Shown: positions 6,324 to 12,504 of the stretch, in pieces
Numbering within the stretch: position 1 is the first letter of the stretch
Layout of the letters: each line of letters starts with the position of its first letter
Assembly: GCA_027296045.1 (NCBI GenBank)
Contig: JAPUJS010000079.1
Coordinates: forward strand, 1-12,504
Length of the DNA stretch: 12,504 bases
Direction: 5' to 3'
Origin: a bacterium
Lineage (GTDB): Bacteria; Latescibacterota; UBA2968
Notes under the pieces: model-generated
The model's database searches: none
What the model saw: only the letters and a program-made list of their open reading frames with translations
Told to the model about the DNA's origin: nothing
Position numbers and translations under genes: made by a program

Positions 6324-7247
6324 TTATAAAATACTATTTATTAGTATGTTGTCAATGTCTTGTTTTGTCGGAATGGCCGGTTGTGCGCCCTGTTTTGTGA
6401 CGGTAAGCGCACCTGCACCGTTGGCAAATTTCACGGCGTCTTCCAGCGATTGTCCAGCACTTAAAGCACTGGCAAGGGCCCCGTTGAAAGCATCGCCGGC
6501 TGCTGTGGTGTCTTTTACGGTGGCAGATGGGGCAGGGATATGGGTGGGTTTGCCGTCTGCGACCAAAAATGCCCCCCGGGATCCCAGGGTAATGAGAATG
6601 GTTTTCACCCCTTGCTCCAGAAGAGATCGGGCAGCCTGGTAGGCTTTGTCCTCGGTGTCGGGCAAAATCCCTGTCAGAATTTCGGTTTCCGTTTCGTTGG
6701 GTGTAATGATGTCGAGGTTCGAGAGCAGATTTGCGGAAAGTGGGCAGGCGGGGGCAGGGTTGAGGATGACGGGCACGTGGTGTTCAACGGCCAGTAAGGT
6801 GGCGTATTCGACGGTATCCAGTGGGGTTTCGAGTTGGAGCAGGCACAGGTCGGCTCGCTCGAATGCCGGTGCTGCAGCGTCGATTTGAACAGGCGAGAGG
6901 GCGGCATTGGCACCCGAGGCAACCACAATGCTGTTTTCTCCCTGGCCGTCGACCAGAATAAAAGCGACCCCCGATGGGAGCTCGGGGTCGGCAAGGACAT
7001 AGGTTGTGTCGATGCCTTCTTTTTGAAAACCGGCCATGGCGGTTTTGCCGAAATCATCCTGACCCACCCGGGCGATCAGGGTGACGTGGGCACCGGATCG
7101 TGCGGCTGCGACGGCCTGGTTGGCCCCTTTTCCTCCCGGAGCGGTAAAGAACGCGGCCCCCAGGAGGGTTTCGCCGGGTTTGGGAAGGCGATTGGTGCTT
7201 ATAACAAGATCTGTGTTGGAACTGCCAATCACCAGGACTTCGGGCAT
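6324..7247 (-). CDS. rbsK: Ribokinase (307 aa)
   Basis: A PfkB-family sugar kinase that phosphorylates D-ribose to ribose 5-phosphate with ATP in the cytoplasm, feeding PRPP and nucleotide synthesis. The N-terminal signature region includes APGGKGANQAVAAA (36-49), the substrate-binding part. The TPNETE motif is at 182-187, and the C-terminal signature DTTAAGDAFNGALA (246-259) holds the catalytic aspartate D252 and the anion hole. Length matches E. coli RbsK (309). AAAGG lies seven bases before ATG 7247. It follows the methyltransferase gene by 27 bases on the same strand. No ribose transporter or rbsD is next to it. A related PfkB activity (for example on another nucleoside or sugar) cannot be excluded, but the ribokinase motifs fit well. 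Confidence 0.93.
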   Translation of the reverse strand: MPEVLVIGSSNTDLVISTNRLPKPGETLLGAAFFTAPGGKGANQAVAAARSGAHVTLIARVGQDDFGKTAMAGFQKEGIDTTYVLADPELPSGVAFILVDGQGENSIVVASGANAALSPVQIDAAAPAFERADLCLLQLETPLDTVEYATLLAVEHHVPVILNPAPACPLSANLLSNLDIITPNETETEILTGILPDTEDKAYQAARSLLEQGVKTILITLGSRGAFLVADGKPTHIPAPSATVKDTTAAGDAFNGALASALSAGQSLEDAVKFANGAGALTVTKQGAQPAIPTKQDIDNILINSIL

Positions 7248-7274
7248 GGGGCAACCTTTTTGATTCCTGATCGC

Positions 7275-8033
7275 TTATTGGAGGGCAGGTTTTTGTGCCA
7301 CATAGAATTTGAAATCGGCGTCAAAATCTGTGTACCAACTGGGAGATTTTCCGGATTCCAAACGCTGTCTGCTGTTGTAGTAGACCAGCTCGAACCCGGT
7401 CTGTGCAAGAAGTTTTCGGTAGGTGCGTGGAGAAATAATCTGCATATAATAGACTTCGAAGTTTTTTCGGGAGTCGTGGATGACTTCTCCAACTTCCATT
7501 TCAGGCATGGGTTTGCGGCGGGCCCGAAGATACAGAAATCGAACCAGTCGACGCAGCCGAATGGGGAGATACTGGTTGAAGGCTTCCAGGGCATGGGTGG
7601 TAAAGATGAGATGACCGCCCGGTTTTAAGACCCGCCATGCCTCCGAAAGGACGCGGCTTTTGCCTTCTGTTCGCGGGACAAGCTCGATGCCGTTGTATGA
7701 AAATAGGACGCCTGCGAAGGATCCCTCGGAAAAGGGAAGGTCTGTACCATCGACGACGGCCCAGGTGGCGTTTACATGCCAGGTTTTGGCCTGTTGATAT
7801 GCTTTGTGGACCATGGGCAGGGCAAGGTCCGCGCCCGTGATTTGATATGCTTTTTGGGCAAGTGGAATGGTGGTGCGACCGGCCCCACAGCCCAGGTCCA
7901 GAATGCGGCTTCCGGCAGGCCAAAATGTCGTACAGGCCCAGTCTTCGGAAGGCCACAGGCCGACCGTGGCGTATTTGTCAACAACCCAGGAACGGGAATA
8001 TCCAAGTCGAACCAGATCTTTTAGGACACTCAT
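7275..8033 (-). CDS. Class I SAM-dependent methyltransferase (252 aa)
   Basis: The Rossmann-type SAM-binding motif I is ILDLGCGAGR (44-53), followed by the acidic end of strand 2 at GADLA (D69), a motif II region at VVDGTDLPF, and EAWRVLKPGGHLIFTTH, the usual post-II/III segment of the Methyltransf_11/25 family. It is cytoplasmic, with no signal or membrane segments; residues after about 165 form a basic, variable substrate-side region. The acceptor cannot be read from sequence; relatives act on small molecules, quinones, lipids or proteins. No Shine-Dalgarno sequence precedes ATG 8033, and a plausible promoter places the transcript start only a few bases upstream. It is divergent from the cpoB-like gene and probably co-transcribed with ribokinase. 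Confidence 0.9.
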   Translation of the reverse strand: MSVLKDLVRLGYSRSWVVDKYATVGLWPSEDWACTTFWPAGSRILDLGCGAGRTTIPLAQKAYQITGADLALPMVHKAYQQAKTWHVNATWAVVDGTDLPFSEGSFAGVLFSYNGIELVPRTEGKSRVLSEAWRVLKPGGHLIFTTHALEAFNQYLPIRLRRLVRFLYLRARRKPMPEMEVGEVIHDSRKNFEVYYMQIISPRTYRKLLAQTGFELVYYNSRQRLESGKSPSWYTDFDADFKFYVAQKPALQ

Positions 8034-8042
8034 GGTGCCATT

Positions 8043-8071
8043 AAGGTAGGGTTATTCCAGGGGCGGGTCAA
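8043..8071 (-). promoter_or_regulatory. Putative promoter for the methyltransferase-ribokinase unit
   Basis: On the minus strand TTGACC (8071-8066), a 17-base spacer, then TACCTT (8048-8043). The -35 matches 5 of 6 and the -10 only 3 of 6. The implied transcript start near 8036 leaves almost no leader, consistent with the missing Shine-Dalgarno sequence. Confidence 0.35.
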
Positions 8072-8102
8072 GCATTCTATAGGCGTAATCTCAGGCATCG
8101 CC

Positions 8103-8131
8103 TTGACTTACATGGGTGGTTTGCTTATTTT
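8103..8131 (+). promoter_or_regulatory. Putative promoter of the cpoB-bamD-nadD unit
   Basis: TTGACT (8103-8108; 5 of 6), a 17-base spacer, then TATTTT (8126-8131; 4 of 6). Transcription would start near 8138, which excludes the in-frame GTG at 8135 as the start of the downstream gene. Confidence 0.45.
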
Positions 8132-8173
8132 TCAGTGCCTTCTGAAAGGAACAAATTTTCCTTTTCATCGTTT

Positions 8174-8923
8174 ATGAAAGAGGGGTCTGTGAGACGCGCA
8201 AAGGACTGGTTCGGGGTTCTTGTTCTCCTGGGATTTTTCGGGTGTGCAACCACGCGTTATGAGGAGTATGGGCCTCCCCCGGCAGGTGTTGTAGAGCAAC
8301 AAATGGGGACCGAGGTCTTGCAGGCAACCGATCAGAAGCTTTTGGCTTTGGAAGAACGCGTGGCCGGGCTGGAAGCCGAGCTTTCCGGACGGTTGTCGGG
8401 GTTGGAGGCCACCCAAGGAGATCTGGCGACCCGCTTGATGTCGCTTGCCGAACAACTGGAAGCGGTTGGCAAGCAACTCCAGGAATTGAGAATGGGGGCG
8501 CAGCTTGCTGCGCGAAAGACCGCTGCGAGCCCATTGTCCAAACCGGTGGATCCCAAATGGGTTTATGAACAGGCGCATATGGCCTACAATGCCCGGCAAT
8601 ATCGGGAGGCCAAAGGCCGGTTTTTGGATGTTTATGAAGCAGACCCTGAGGGCAGTCTGGCCGATAATGCGCAATATTGGGCGGGGGAGTGTGCTTATGC
8701 GCTCAAGGATTATCAGGGTGCGATGGCTGCCCTGCACAAGGTGTTTGAGTTTTCCAAGACCGAGAAGGCCGATGATGCTCAGTTTATGCTGGGCCAGTGT
8801 TATTATTTCCTGGGCGATTATGACAGTGCCCTGGTTGAATTCAATCGGCTAAAAATTGATTATCCAAATAGCGAATACCTGGGGAGGGCGGAGGCGTATA
8901 TCCGCAAACTCAGGGACCAATAA
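8174..8923 (+). CDS. cpoB: CpoB/YbgF-like TPR lipoprotein of the cell envelope (249 aa)
   Basis: Residues 7-24 form a signal peptide with RR, a hydrophobic core and an imperfect lipobox ending FFGC, so C24 is probably lipidated. A helical segment (about 50-110, repeated LEERVAGLEAEL-like heptads) resembles the trimerising coiled coil of YbgF/CpoB. The C-terminal half (about 130-249) holds three TPR-like repeats, each ending near a DP or YP turn (ADPEGSLADNAQYW, ADDAQFMLGQCYY, DYPNSEYLGRAEAY). CpoB coordinates peptidoglycan synthesis with Tol-Pal constriction in E. coli; the E. coli protein is periplasmic rather than lipidated. The start is uncertain: ATG 8174 lacks a Shine-Dalgarno sequence, and GTG 8189 has GAGGGG three bases before it. 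No tol or pal genes are adjacent; bamD follows 30 bases later. Confidence 0.85.
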   Translation: MKEGSVRRAKDWFGVLVLLGFFGCATTRYEEYGPPPAGVVEQQMGTEVLQATDQKLLALEERVAGLEAELSGRLSGLEATQGDLATRLMSLAEQLEAVGKQLQELRMGAQLAARKTAASPLSKPVDPKWVYEQAHMAYNARQYREAKGRFLDVYEADPEGSLADNAQYWAGECAYALKDYQGAMAALHKVFEFSKTEKADDAQFMLGQCYYFLGDYDSALVEFNRLKIDYPNSEYLGRAEAYIRKLRDQ

Positions 8924-8953
8924 CGCCCGGGCTTGCGGGATTGATGGGACATT

Positions 8954-9727
8954 ATGGATCGAAATGTGATGGTTGTTTGTTTTTGTTTGCTTGCCGTTTG
9001 TATGGGATGTGCCCAGAACAAATATCGTCGTTCTGATGCAGCATCCTATTACGAAGCGGCCCAAAAAAAGATGCGAAATCGGAAGTGCTACGACGCCGAG
9101 CTATTGCTTACCAATCTGCTGTCCGATTTTCCCGGATCTCACCTGGTGGACGAAGCCCAGTTTATGATGGGCGAAGCTTTTCAGTGTCAGAAGGATTATG
9201 TCTCGGCTATTTTTGAATATGAAAGGTTGCTCAATGAGTACCCGCTTTCTCCCCAAGCCGATGCTGCGCGGTTTCAGATTGGGGAGTGTTATTATCAGGA
9301 AGCCCAGAATATTAATCACGACCAGGATGAAACGGAAAAAGCGATTCGGGAGTTCCAGCGGTTTGCGGAAGATTATCCGCAAAGCGATCTGGTGCCCCGA
9401 GCAAAAGATCGTATTTTAGAACTGCGCTATCGATTGGCTTCCAAGCAGGTGATGGTTGCCGACGATTATCTGACCTGGGGGTATTATCCTTCTGCCCAGC
9501 TGATTGCCGAAGATGTGATCCAGCAATTTGGAGACACAAAGGCCATCCACGAGGCGCGGCTGGTGGTTGCCGAGGCAAAATACAAGATGGGGAAGCTGGA
9601 GGAGGCTTTGGGAATTTTGACGCTGCTTGCAGGGGCAGAAGTGGGCACAAAGATTCAAAAGCAGGTCGTGGACATCCGGTCCAAGGTCCAGGAAGCGATG
9701 GACAAGACAAACGTGACCAAAGAGTAG
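8954..9727 (+). CDS. bamD: Outer-membrane assembly lipoprotein BamD-like (257 aa)
   Basis: The signal peptide ends in a lipobox-like CMGC with the lipidated cysteine at residue 19. The rest is made of TPR-like helical pairs: SYYEAAQKKMRNRKCYDAE, SHLVDEAQFMMGEAFQCQKD, PLSPQADAARFQIGECYYQ and IREFQRFAEDYPQSDLVPRA, the typical BamD/ComL arrangement. BamD is an essential partner of BamA in inserting beta-barrel proteins into the outer membrane and sits on its periplasmic face. Length is close to the usual 240-260. The C-terminal third is more divergent, so a generic YbgF/BamD-family TPR lipoprotein is the alternative. It lies in the same transcription unit as the cpoB-like gene before it and nadD four bases after it. 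Confidence 0.88.
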   Translation: MDRNVMVVCFCLLAVCMGCAQNKYRRSDAASYYEAAQKKMRNRKCYDAELLLTNLLSDFPGSHLVDEAQFMMGEAFQCQKDYVSAIFEYERLLNEYPLSPQADAARFQIGECYYQEAQNINHDQDETEKAIREFQRFAEDYPQSDLVPRAKDRILELRYRLASKQVMVADDYLTWGYYPSAQLIAEDVIQQFGDTKAIHEARLVVAEAKYKMGKLEEALGILTLLAGAEVGTKIQKQVVDIRSKVQEAMDKTNVTKE

Positions 9728-9731
9728 GAAG

Positions 9732-10319
9732 ATGAAGCGCAGGATCGGCATTTTGGGTGGCACGTTTGATCCAATCCATCTGGGGCATTTGATTGTTGCG
9801 CAAGAAGTCCTGTTGCAGGGCCGGTTGGATCAGATGTTGTTTATGCCTTCGGGCGATCCGCCGCACAAGCAGTATCCCGAAATGGCGTCTGCACAGGCGC
9901 GGGCGGAGATGGTGGGGCTGGCAGTAGGAAATAGCCCCCATTTTGATGTACTGCGGTTTGAACTGGACCGTCCGGGAAAATCCTATACGGTTGAGACCCT
10001 ACGCCATTTGCAGGCCCAATGGGGGAACGCGGTCAAATTGTTTTTGGTGATCGGGACCGACAACGCGGTGGATATGTCCACGTGGTTTGACCCCGAAGGC
10101 GTATTGGCGCTTGCCCAGGTTCTGGTGGCCGAACGACCGGGTTTTGATCGGTCGCTTGTCGATCCAACGCTGGGGAAAAAAATGCAGTTTTTGGAAACGC
10201 CATTGTTGGAGATTTCCAGTACAGATATTCGTCGGCGTGTTCGCGAAAGGCGTCCGATTGAATTTCTGGTGCCGGATGCCGTGATTCGGTATATTGAGGA
10301 AAAGGGTTTATATCGATAG
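9732..10319 (+). CDS. nadD: Nicotinate-nucleotide adenylyltransferase (195 aa)
   Basis: It joins nicotinate mononucleotide and ATP to make deamido-NAD in cytoplasmic NAD synthesis. The nucleotidyltransferase signature GGTFDPIHLGHL (9-20) contains the ATP-binding H16 and H19; PSGDPPHK (39-46), SYTVETLRHL (84-93), IGTDN (107-111) with W118, and the C-terminal ISSTDIRRRV (161-170) are all diagnostic. Length fits the family. The start is fixed by the motif near the N-terminus; the ribosome-binding AGGA lies only two bases before ATG and overlaps the bamD stop region, suggesting translational coupling. In many bacteria rsfS follows nadD, but here an unrelated 93-residue gene does. Confidence 0.96.
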   Translation: MKRRIGILGGTFDPIHLGHLIVAQEVLLQGRLDQMLFMPSGDPPHKQYPEMASAQARAEMVGLAVGNSPHFDVLRFELDRPGKSYTVETLRHLQAQWGNAVKLFLVIGTDNAVDMSTWFDPEGVLALAQVLVAERPGFDRSLVDPTLGKKMQFLETPLLEISSTDIRRRVRERRPIEFLVPDAVIRYIEEKGLYR

Positions 10320-10334
10320 TTCGGGATTTGCGCT

Positions 10335-10616
10335 ATGGAACAACATCCGTTGGAATCGAACGTGCCCAAACTGGGGGGAAATCCGGAAAGCCGGATTCAG
10401 AAGTATTTTTGCGTGGACGACGACGAGTATCACGCTTTTGCCAGGATTTCTAAGGACGCCGAAGTATTGAAACGAGAGCCCAAAGAGATTATAGTGATGG
10501 GAAAACTTGTGAAGGGTTGGGTGGTGGAATTGCGGGTCTCTGCAACGGATGGTGTGGTTCGGATGGACCCATTGGCAAGCCAGGGGTGGGACGCGTTTCG
10601 ATCGATGGGCGAATAA
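10335..10616 (+). CDS. Hypothetical protein after nadD (93 aa)
   Basis: I do not recognise this protein. It is soluble with no signal or membrane segment. Residues 25-34 are acidic (FCVDDDEYHA), and the middle (EIIVMGKLVKGWVVELRV) reads like two beta strands. It lies 15 bases after nadD on the same strand and ends 24 bases before a strong terminator, so it is the last gene of the envelope/NAD unit. The Shine-Dalgarno sequence is weak (GGGA well upstream). It does not carry RsfS features despite occupying that gene's usual position. Confidence 0.7.
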   Translation: MEQHPLESNVPKLGGNPESRIQKYFCVDDDEYHAFARISKDAEVLKREPKEIIVMGKLVKGWVVELRVSATDGVVRMDPLASQGWDAFRSMGE

Positions 10617-10640
10617 GGTGTGTTGCCCACGTAAGAACAT

Positions 10641-10679
10641 AAAAAAATGGAGGCGGAAAACATCCGCCTCCATTTTTTT
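10641..10679. terminator. Strong bidirectional rho-independent terminator
   Basis: AAAAAAATGGAGGCGGA (10641-10657) pairs perfectly with TCCGCCTCCATTTTTTT (10663-10679) around the loop AAACA. The GC core is flanked by A-tract and T-tract, so it ends transcription both from the nadD side and from the convergent acidic-protein gene. Confidence 0.95.
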
Positions 10680-10696
10680 CATTTTGAAACAGGTGA

Positions 10697-11209
10697 CTAC
10701 AGGGTGTTGAGCAGGTGGAGGTTTTGGTCGGCGATGCGTTGCTGTTCGACTTTGGCATCCACATTGCTTGAGATATCGTTCGGGTTTGGTTGGGCGTCCT
10801 GGTATTGAATGTTGAATAAGGCCAACGAGGTTCCCAATCCAGCATTTTGCATGACCTGGGCCCCAAGTGATCCTCGGGCTTCATAGGTTTCTGTTGCGCT
10901 GGTTTGGAATCGAATCCGAAGGGGGTTGAAACGCCGAGAGGGGTCAAGCATGCCGTTTTCGATGGCATAGCGGAATTTGTCGTCAAAGGTCTCCGGCCCG
11001 TAGATGCCTGGAGATGATCCTGAAGTTGGGGAATCGTCGGTAGACTCGGAGGGAATTTCGGTGATGGTAATTTCGACGCTATCGCCTTCTTCTGATTCTG
11101 CCTCCGCAGCAGCCTGGGCCGCGGCTTCCGCCCTTTGTTGGAGCACCGCCGGGTCGATGTCGAATGAGGCGTTCCCGAGGTTCTGAGTGAATGTAATCGA
11201 TTCTGGCAT
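10697..11209 (-). CDS. Acidic hypothetical protein with low-complexity linker (170 aa)
   Basis: I do not recognise the family. From ATG 11209 (AGGGA five bases upstream) the protein has a short N-terminal stretch MPESITFTQNLGNASFDIDP and an alanine/glutamate-rich helix with AEAAAQAAAEAESEEGDS. A serine/threonine/proline/aspartate-rich linker follows (about 45-70), and the C-terminal half is more globular with TFDDKFRYAIENGMLDPSRR. The end (DAKVEQQRIADQNLHLLNTL) looks helical. There is no signal peptide or membrane segment. The frame is open to 11359, but the extra residues have no ribosome-binding site and look like translated intergenic DNA. It stands alone, convergent with the nadD unit and divergent from zapA. 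The C-terminal style is loosely like flagellar or structural helix-ended proteins, but I cannot support that. Confidence 0.75.
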   Translation of the reverse strand: MPESITFTQNLGNASFDIDPAVLQQRAEAAAQAAAEAESEEGDSVEITITEIPSESTDDSPTSGSSPGIYGPETFDDKFRYAIENGMLDPSRRFNPLRIRFQTSATETYEARGSLGAQVMQNAGLGTSLALFNIQYQDAQPNPNDISSNVDAKVEQQRIADQNLHLLNTL

Positions 11210-11409
11210 TACGATCCCTGTGATGGTATTGGACGAAATAGTAGTGAATAGTTGGAGAGGAAGCCTGTTTTTTGATTGTTGGCCATGGTGGGCGAATCTA
11301 TGGGAATGTGAGGTGGGATAGACTCCCCCTCTCTCTTTGTATCGGTAAGGCATCCCCAAATCTTTAGCGGGGCTTTCATTTTTATTATTTTTTTATTGTT
11401 CTCACAAAC

Positions 11410-11439
11410 TTGACAAGCACATCCAACTCTGCTTAGATT
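11410..11439 (+). promoter_or_regulatory. Putative promoter of the zapA unit
   Basis: TTGACA (11410-11415) is a perfect -35 box; TAGATT (11434-11439) after an 18-base spacer matches 4 of 6 of the -10. The start would fall near 11446, about 40 bases before zapA. The -35 is again part of TTGACAAGCACAT. The rest of the 276-base gap 11210-11485 shows an AT-rich stretch (11379-11405) and a weak CCCC-N11-GGGG hairpin followed by T-rich sequence (11354-11400), but no gene. Confidence 0.5.
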
Positions 11440-11441
11440 AA

Positions 11442-11485
11442 ACAATATGGTCTGCCGTGCCTACTCTTTCAATTGACAATATGGT
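11442..11485 (+). repeat. Direct repeat ACAATATGGT flanking the zapA leader
   Basis: The ten bases ACAATATGGT occur at 11442-11451 and again at 11476-11485, the second ending exactly at the zapA start codon. The first copy contains an ATG (11447) in the zapA frame that runs nine codons to a TGA at 11474. No Shine-Dalgarno sequence precedes zapA. Confidence 0.6.
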
Positions 11486-11809
11486 ATGGAAAACATCGAC
11501 AATCGGGATGCACAGATAGAATCTGTGACTATTTTTGGCCGTGAGTATTCCCTTCGCAGTCAGGAAAGTGCGGAATATACCCAGAAAATTTCGGCATTTG
11601 TGGATCAAAAAATGGCCGAAATTGCCGATCAATTGAATACGGGGGAGGCAACAAAGGTTGCCATTATGGCTGCACTGGATATTGCGGGTCAACTGATGCG
11701 GGAAAAAGACCAACGGGAAGCCAATACGGAACGTGCGATGACTGCCTTAAAGCGTTTGGGGCAGTATCTGGATCGGATTGAGGATGAAAAAAAAGAAACC
11801 CAAAGATGA
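11486..11809 (+). CDS. zapA: Cell division protein ZapA (107 aa)
   Basis: ZapA is a small cytoplasmic protein that bundles and stabilises FtsZ filaments at the division ring. The N-terminal part IESVTIFGREYSLRSQESAEYTQKISAFVDQKMAEIA is the typical ZapA domain (beta hairpin then helix), and the C-terminal half is a long charged coiled coil used for tetramer formation. Length is typical (about 100-110). The start ATG 11486 lacks a Shine-Dalgarno sequence and abuts a direct repeat. Its end overlaps the next gene by 26 bases, which suggests coupled translation. Confidence 0.9.
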   Translation: MENIDNRDAQIESVTIFGREYSLRSQESAEYTQKISAFVDQKMAEIADQLNTGEATKVAIMAALDIAGQLMREKDQREANTERAMTALKRLGQYLDRIEDEKKETQR

Positions 11810-12245
11810 TCGGGCCAAAGATGATCGGGCCAAAGAGGTGGTTGGCCCGATGCAGGCGGTGGCTGGAAATTTGACCCGGTGGATTATGATGCTGGGGATT
11901 GGGCTTGGTGTGTTGGGGGCAACTGCTGTTTATATGGGGTTGCTGGTGGTGGCCTCGATGCTGGTTTCCATTGTGTTTGTGGCCTTTACGCTTTATCTCT
12001 TTTTGAGGCTATGGCCCGAACAAGAACCGGTCCGACAGGTCCAAACCCGGGTTCAAACAGCAAGGACGCCTGTACAACAGGCGATGGTGTCGGCGGTGCG
12101 GACCGATGGTCCTCCTAAAGCACGCGTTTTGATGGCTTTGCGGGAGATGGTCAAGCGGCAGGAGTCTTTCCAGATCAGTCAGCAGGGCGCTGAAATGTTC
12201 GCCAAAACCATCCGATTTATGCTGCGCAACGATCCGTCGCGCTAG
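11784..12245 (+). CDS. Two-helix membrane protein overlapping zapA (153 aa)
   Basis: I do not recognise the family. The N-terminus is very basic (MKKKKPK) and carries a tandem DDRAK DDRAK repeat; two adjacent membrane helices follow (about 34-54 and 55-75, GIGLGVLGATAVYMGLLVV and ASMLVSIVFVAFTLYLFL). Then comes a cytoplasmic-looking C-terminal region of about 75 residues with conserved-looking KARVLMALREMVKRQESFQ and a basic end. ATG 11784 directly follows GAGG, so reinitiation after zapA is likely; TTG 11778 is another possible start. The position right after zapA suggests a link to division or the envelope, but this is only context. Its stop codon overlaps the stop of the convergent glycosyltransferase gene. 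Confidence 0.75.
   Translation: MKKKKPKDDRAKDDRAKEVVGPMQAVAGNLTRWIMMLGIGLGVLGATAVYMGLLVVASMLVSIVFVAFTLYLFLRLWPEQEPVRQVQTRVQTARTPVQQAMVSAVRTDGPPKARVLMALREMVKRQESFQISQQGAEMFAKTIRFMLRNDPSR
11802..11831 (+). repeat. Tandem 15-base duplication at the zapA/membrane-protein overlap
   Basis: AAAGATGATCGGGCC occurs twice in a row (11802-11816 and 11817-11831). In the membrane protein this adds one KDDRA unit in frame; in zapA the TGA stop lies inside the first copy. Identical copies suggest a recent slippage duplication. Confidence 0.85.
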
Positions 12246-12504
12246 GCCCATCGATATTTGAATATGGTATAGAGTATTTTCCAACCTGCTTTGACGGTCC
12301 CTTTGACGGTGCCGGTAATTTTGGAAACCCCGATCCGTTTCCGATAGCGAACCGGCACTTCTTCGGTTGCAACACCCTGTTTGGCCGCCTTCACCTGCAT
12401 CTCAACGGTCCATCCAAATGTGGTATCCTGCATGTCCAGTTTTTCCAGCGTGCTGCTTTGGATGGCACGAAACGGTCCCAGGTCGGTATAGCGGACACCG
12501 AATA
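12242..12504 (-). CDS. Family 2 glycosyltransferase, C-terminal 86 residues (cut by window edge)
   Basis: The visible part reads FGVRYTDLGPFRAI, then FGWTVEMQVKAAKQG, EVPVRYRKRIGVSKITGT and VKGTVKAGWKIL, the characteristic C-terminal signature of GT2 enzymes of the dolichyl/polyprenyl-phosphate sugar transferase-like group. These enzymes move a sugar from a nucleotide donor to a lipid or other acceptor at the inner face of the membrane. No membrane helix follows the catalytic domain, so it is the soluble short form. The start lies beyond 12504. Donor and acceptor cannot be read. It is convergent with the membrane-protein gene, with stops sharing CTAG. Confidence 0.9.
   Translation of the reverse strand, partial: FGVRYTDLGPFRAIQSSTLEKLDMQDTTFGWTVEMQVKAAKQGVATEEVPVRYRKRIGVSKITGTVKGTVKAGWKILYTIFKYRWA

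Noticed and set aside
6834..7628. Plus-strand open frame of 264 codons
   Set aside because: Antisense across ribokinase and the methyltransferase, both with clear catalytic motifs on the other strand.
8135..8173. GTG start for the cpoB-like gene
   Set aside because: It lies at or before the predicted transcript start and has no Shine-Dalgarno sequence; later starts give a normal signal peptide.
10335..10616. RsfS, expected after nadD
   Set aside because: The protein lacks the RsfS length, fold pattern and recognisable motifs.
11473..11478. Second TTGACA just before zapA as a promoter
   Set aside because: A -10 box at the right spacing would fall inside zapA, after the start codon.

Overview
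The window looks like ordinary chromosomal DNA of a Gram-negative (diderm) bacterium with roughly balanced base composition. A BamD-like lipoprotein next to a CpoB/YbgF-like lipoprotein points to an outer membrane, and the promoters that can be read are sigma70-like (TTGAC[A/C], 17-18 bases, TATATT-like). The PurL fragment is the long form and reads closer to the eukaryotic PFAS enzyme, and probably to FCB-group homologues, than to the E. coli one. An uncultured FCB-like lineage (for example Latescibacterota or a neighbour) would fit, but the phylum cannot be fixed from sequence reading alone. I see no prophage, transposon, CRISPR array, tRNA or rRNA.

Layout. Positions 1-4133 (minus strand) read purB, a HAD phosphatase, then purL, which runs off the left edge: a purine biosynthesis group. 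Positions 4299-4511 (plus) hold a 70-residue orphan gene, followed by a bidirectional terminator and then a compact promoter-hairpins-terminator unit (4557-4663) that may be a small RNA. Positions 4670-6175 (minus) hold three genes: a 59-residue coiled-coil/acidic protein, a membrane-anchored zinc-ribbon protein and a secreted 349-residue protein with an EF-hand-like loop. A perfect 15-bp hairpin separates the first two. Positions 6324-8033 (minus) hold a SAM-dependent methyltransferase followed by ribokinase.

Positions 8174-10616 (plus) form a compact run: cpoB-like TPR lipoprotein, bamD, nadD and a 93-residue orphan, closed by a strong terminator at 10641-10679. The terminator also serves the convergent acidic 170-residue orphan (10697-11209, minus). 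Positions 11486-12245 (plus) encode ZapA, overlapping a two-helix membrane protein. That gene meets a minus-strand family 2 glycosyltransferase (cut by the right edge) tail to tail, with the two stop codons sharing CTAG.

How the genes fit together: most are housekeeping (purine synthesis, NAD synthesis, outer-membrane assembly, division-ring control, ribose phosphorylation). The less explained material is the set of small orphan proteins, the possible small RNA at 4593-4663, and an 11-base word (TTGACAAGCAC) found at three intergenic places, two of them directly against a hairpin.
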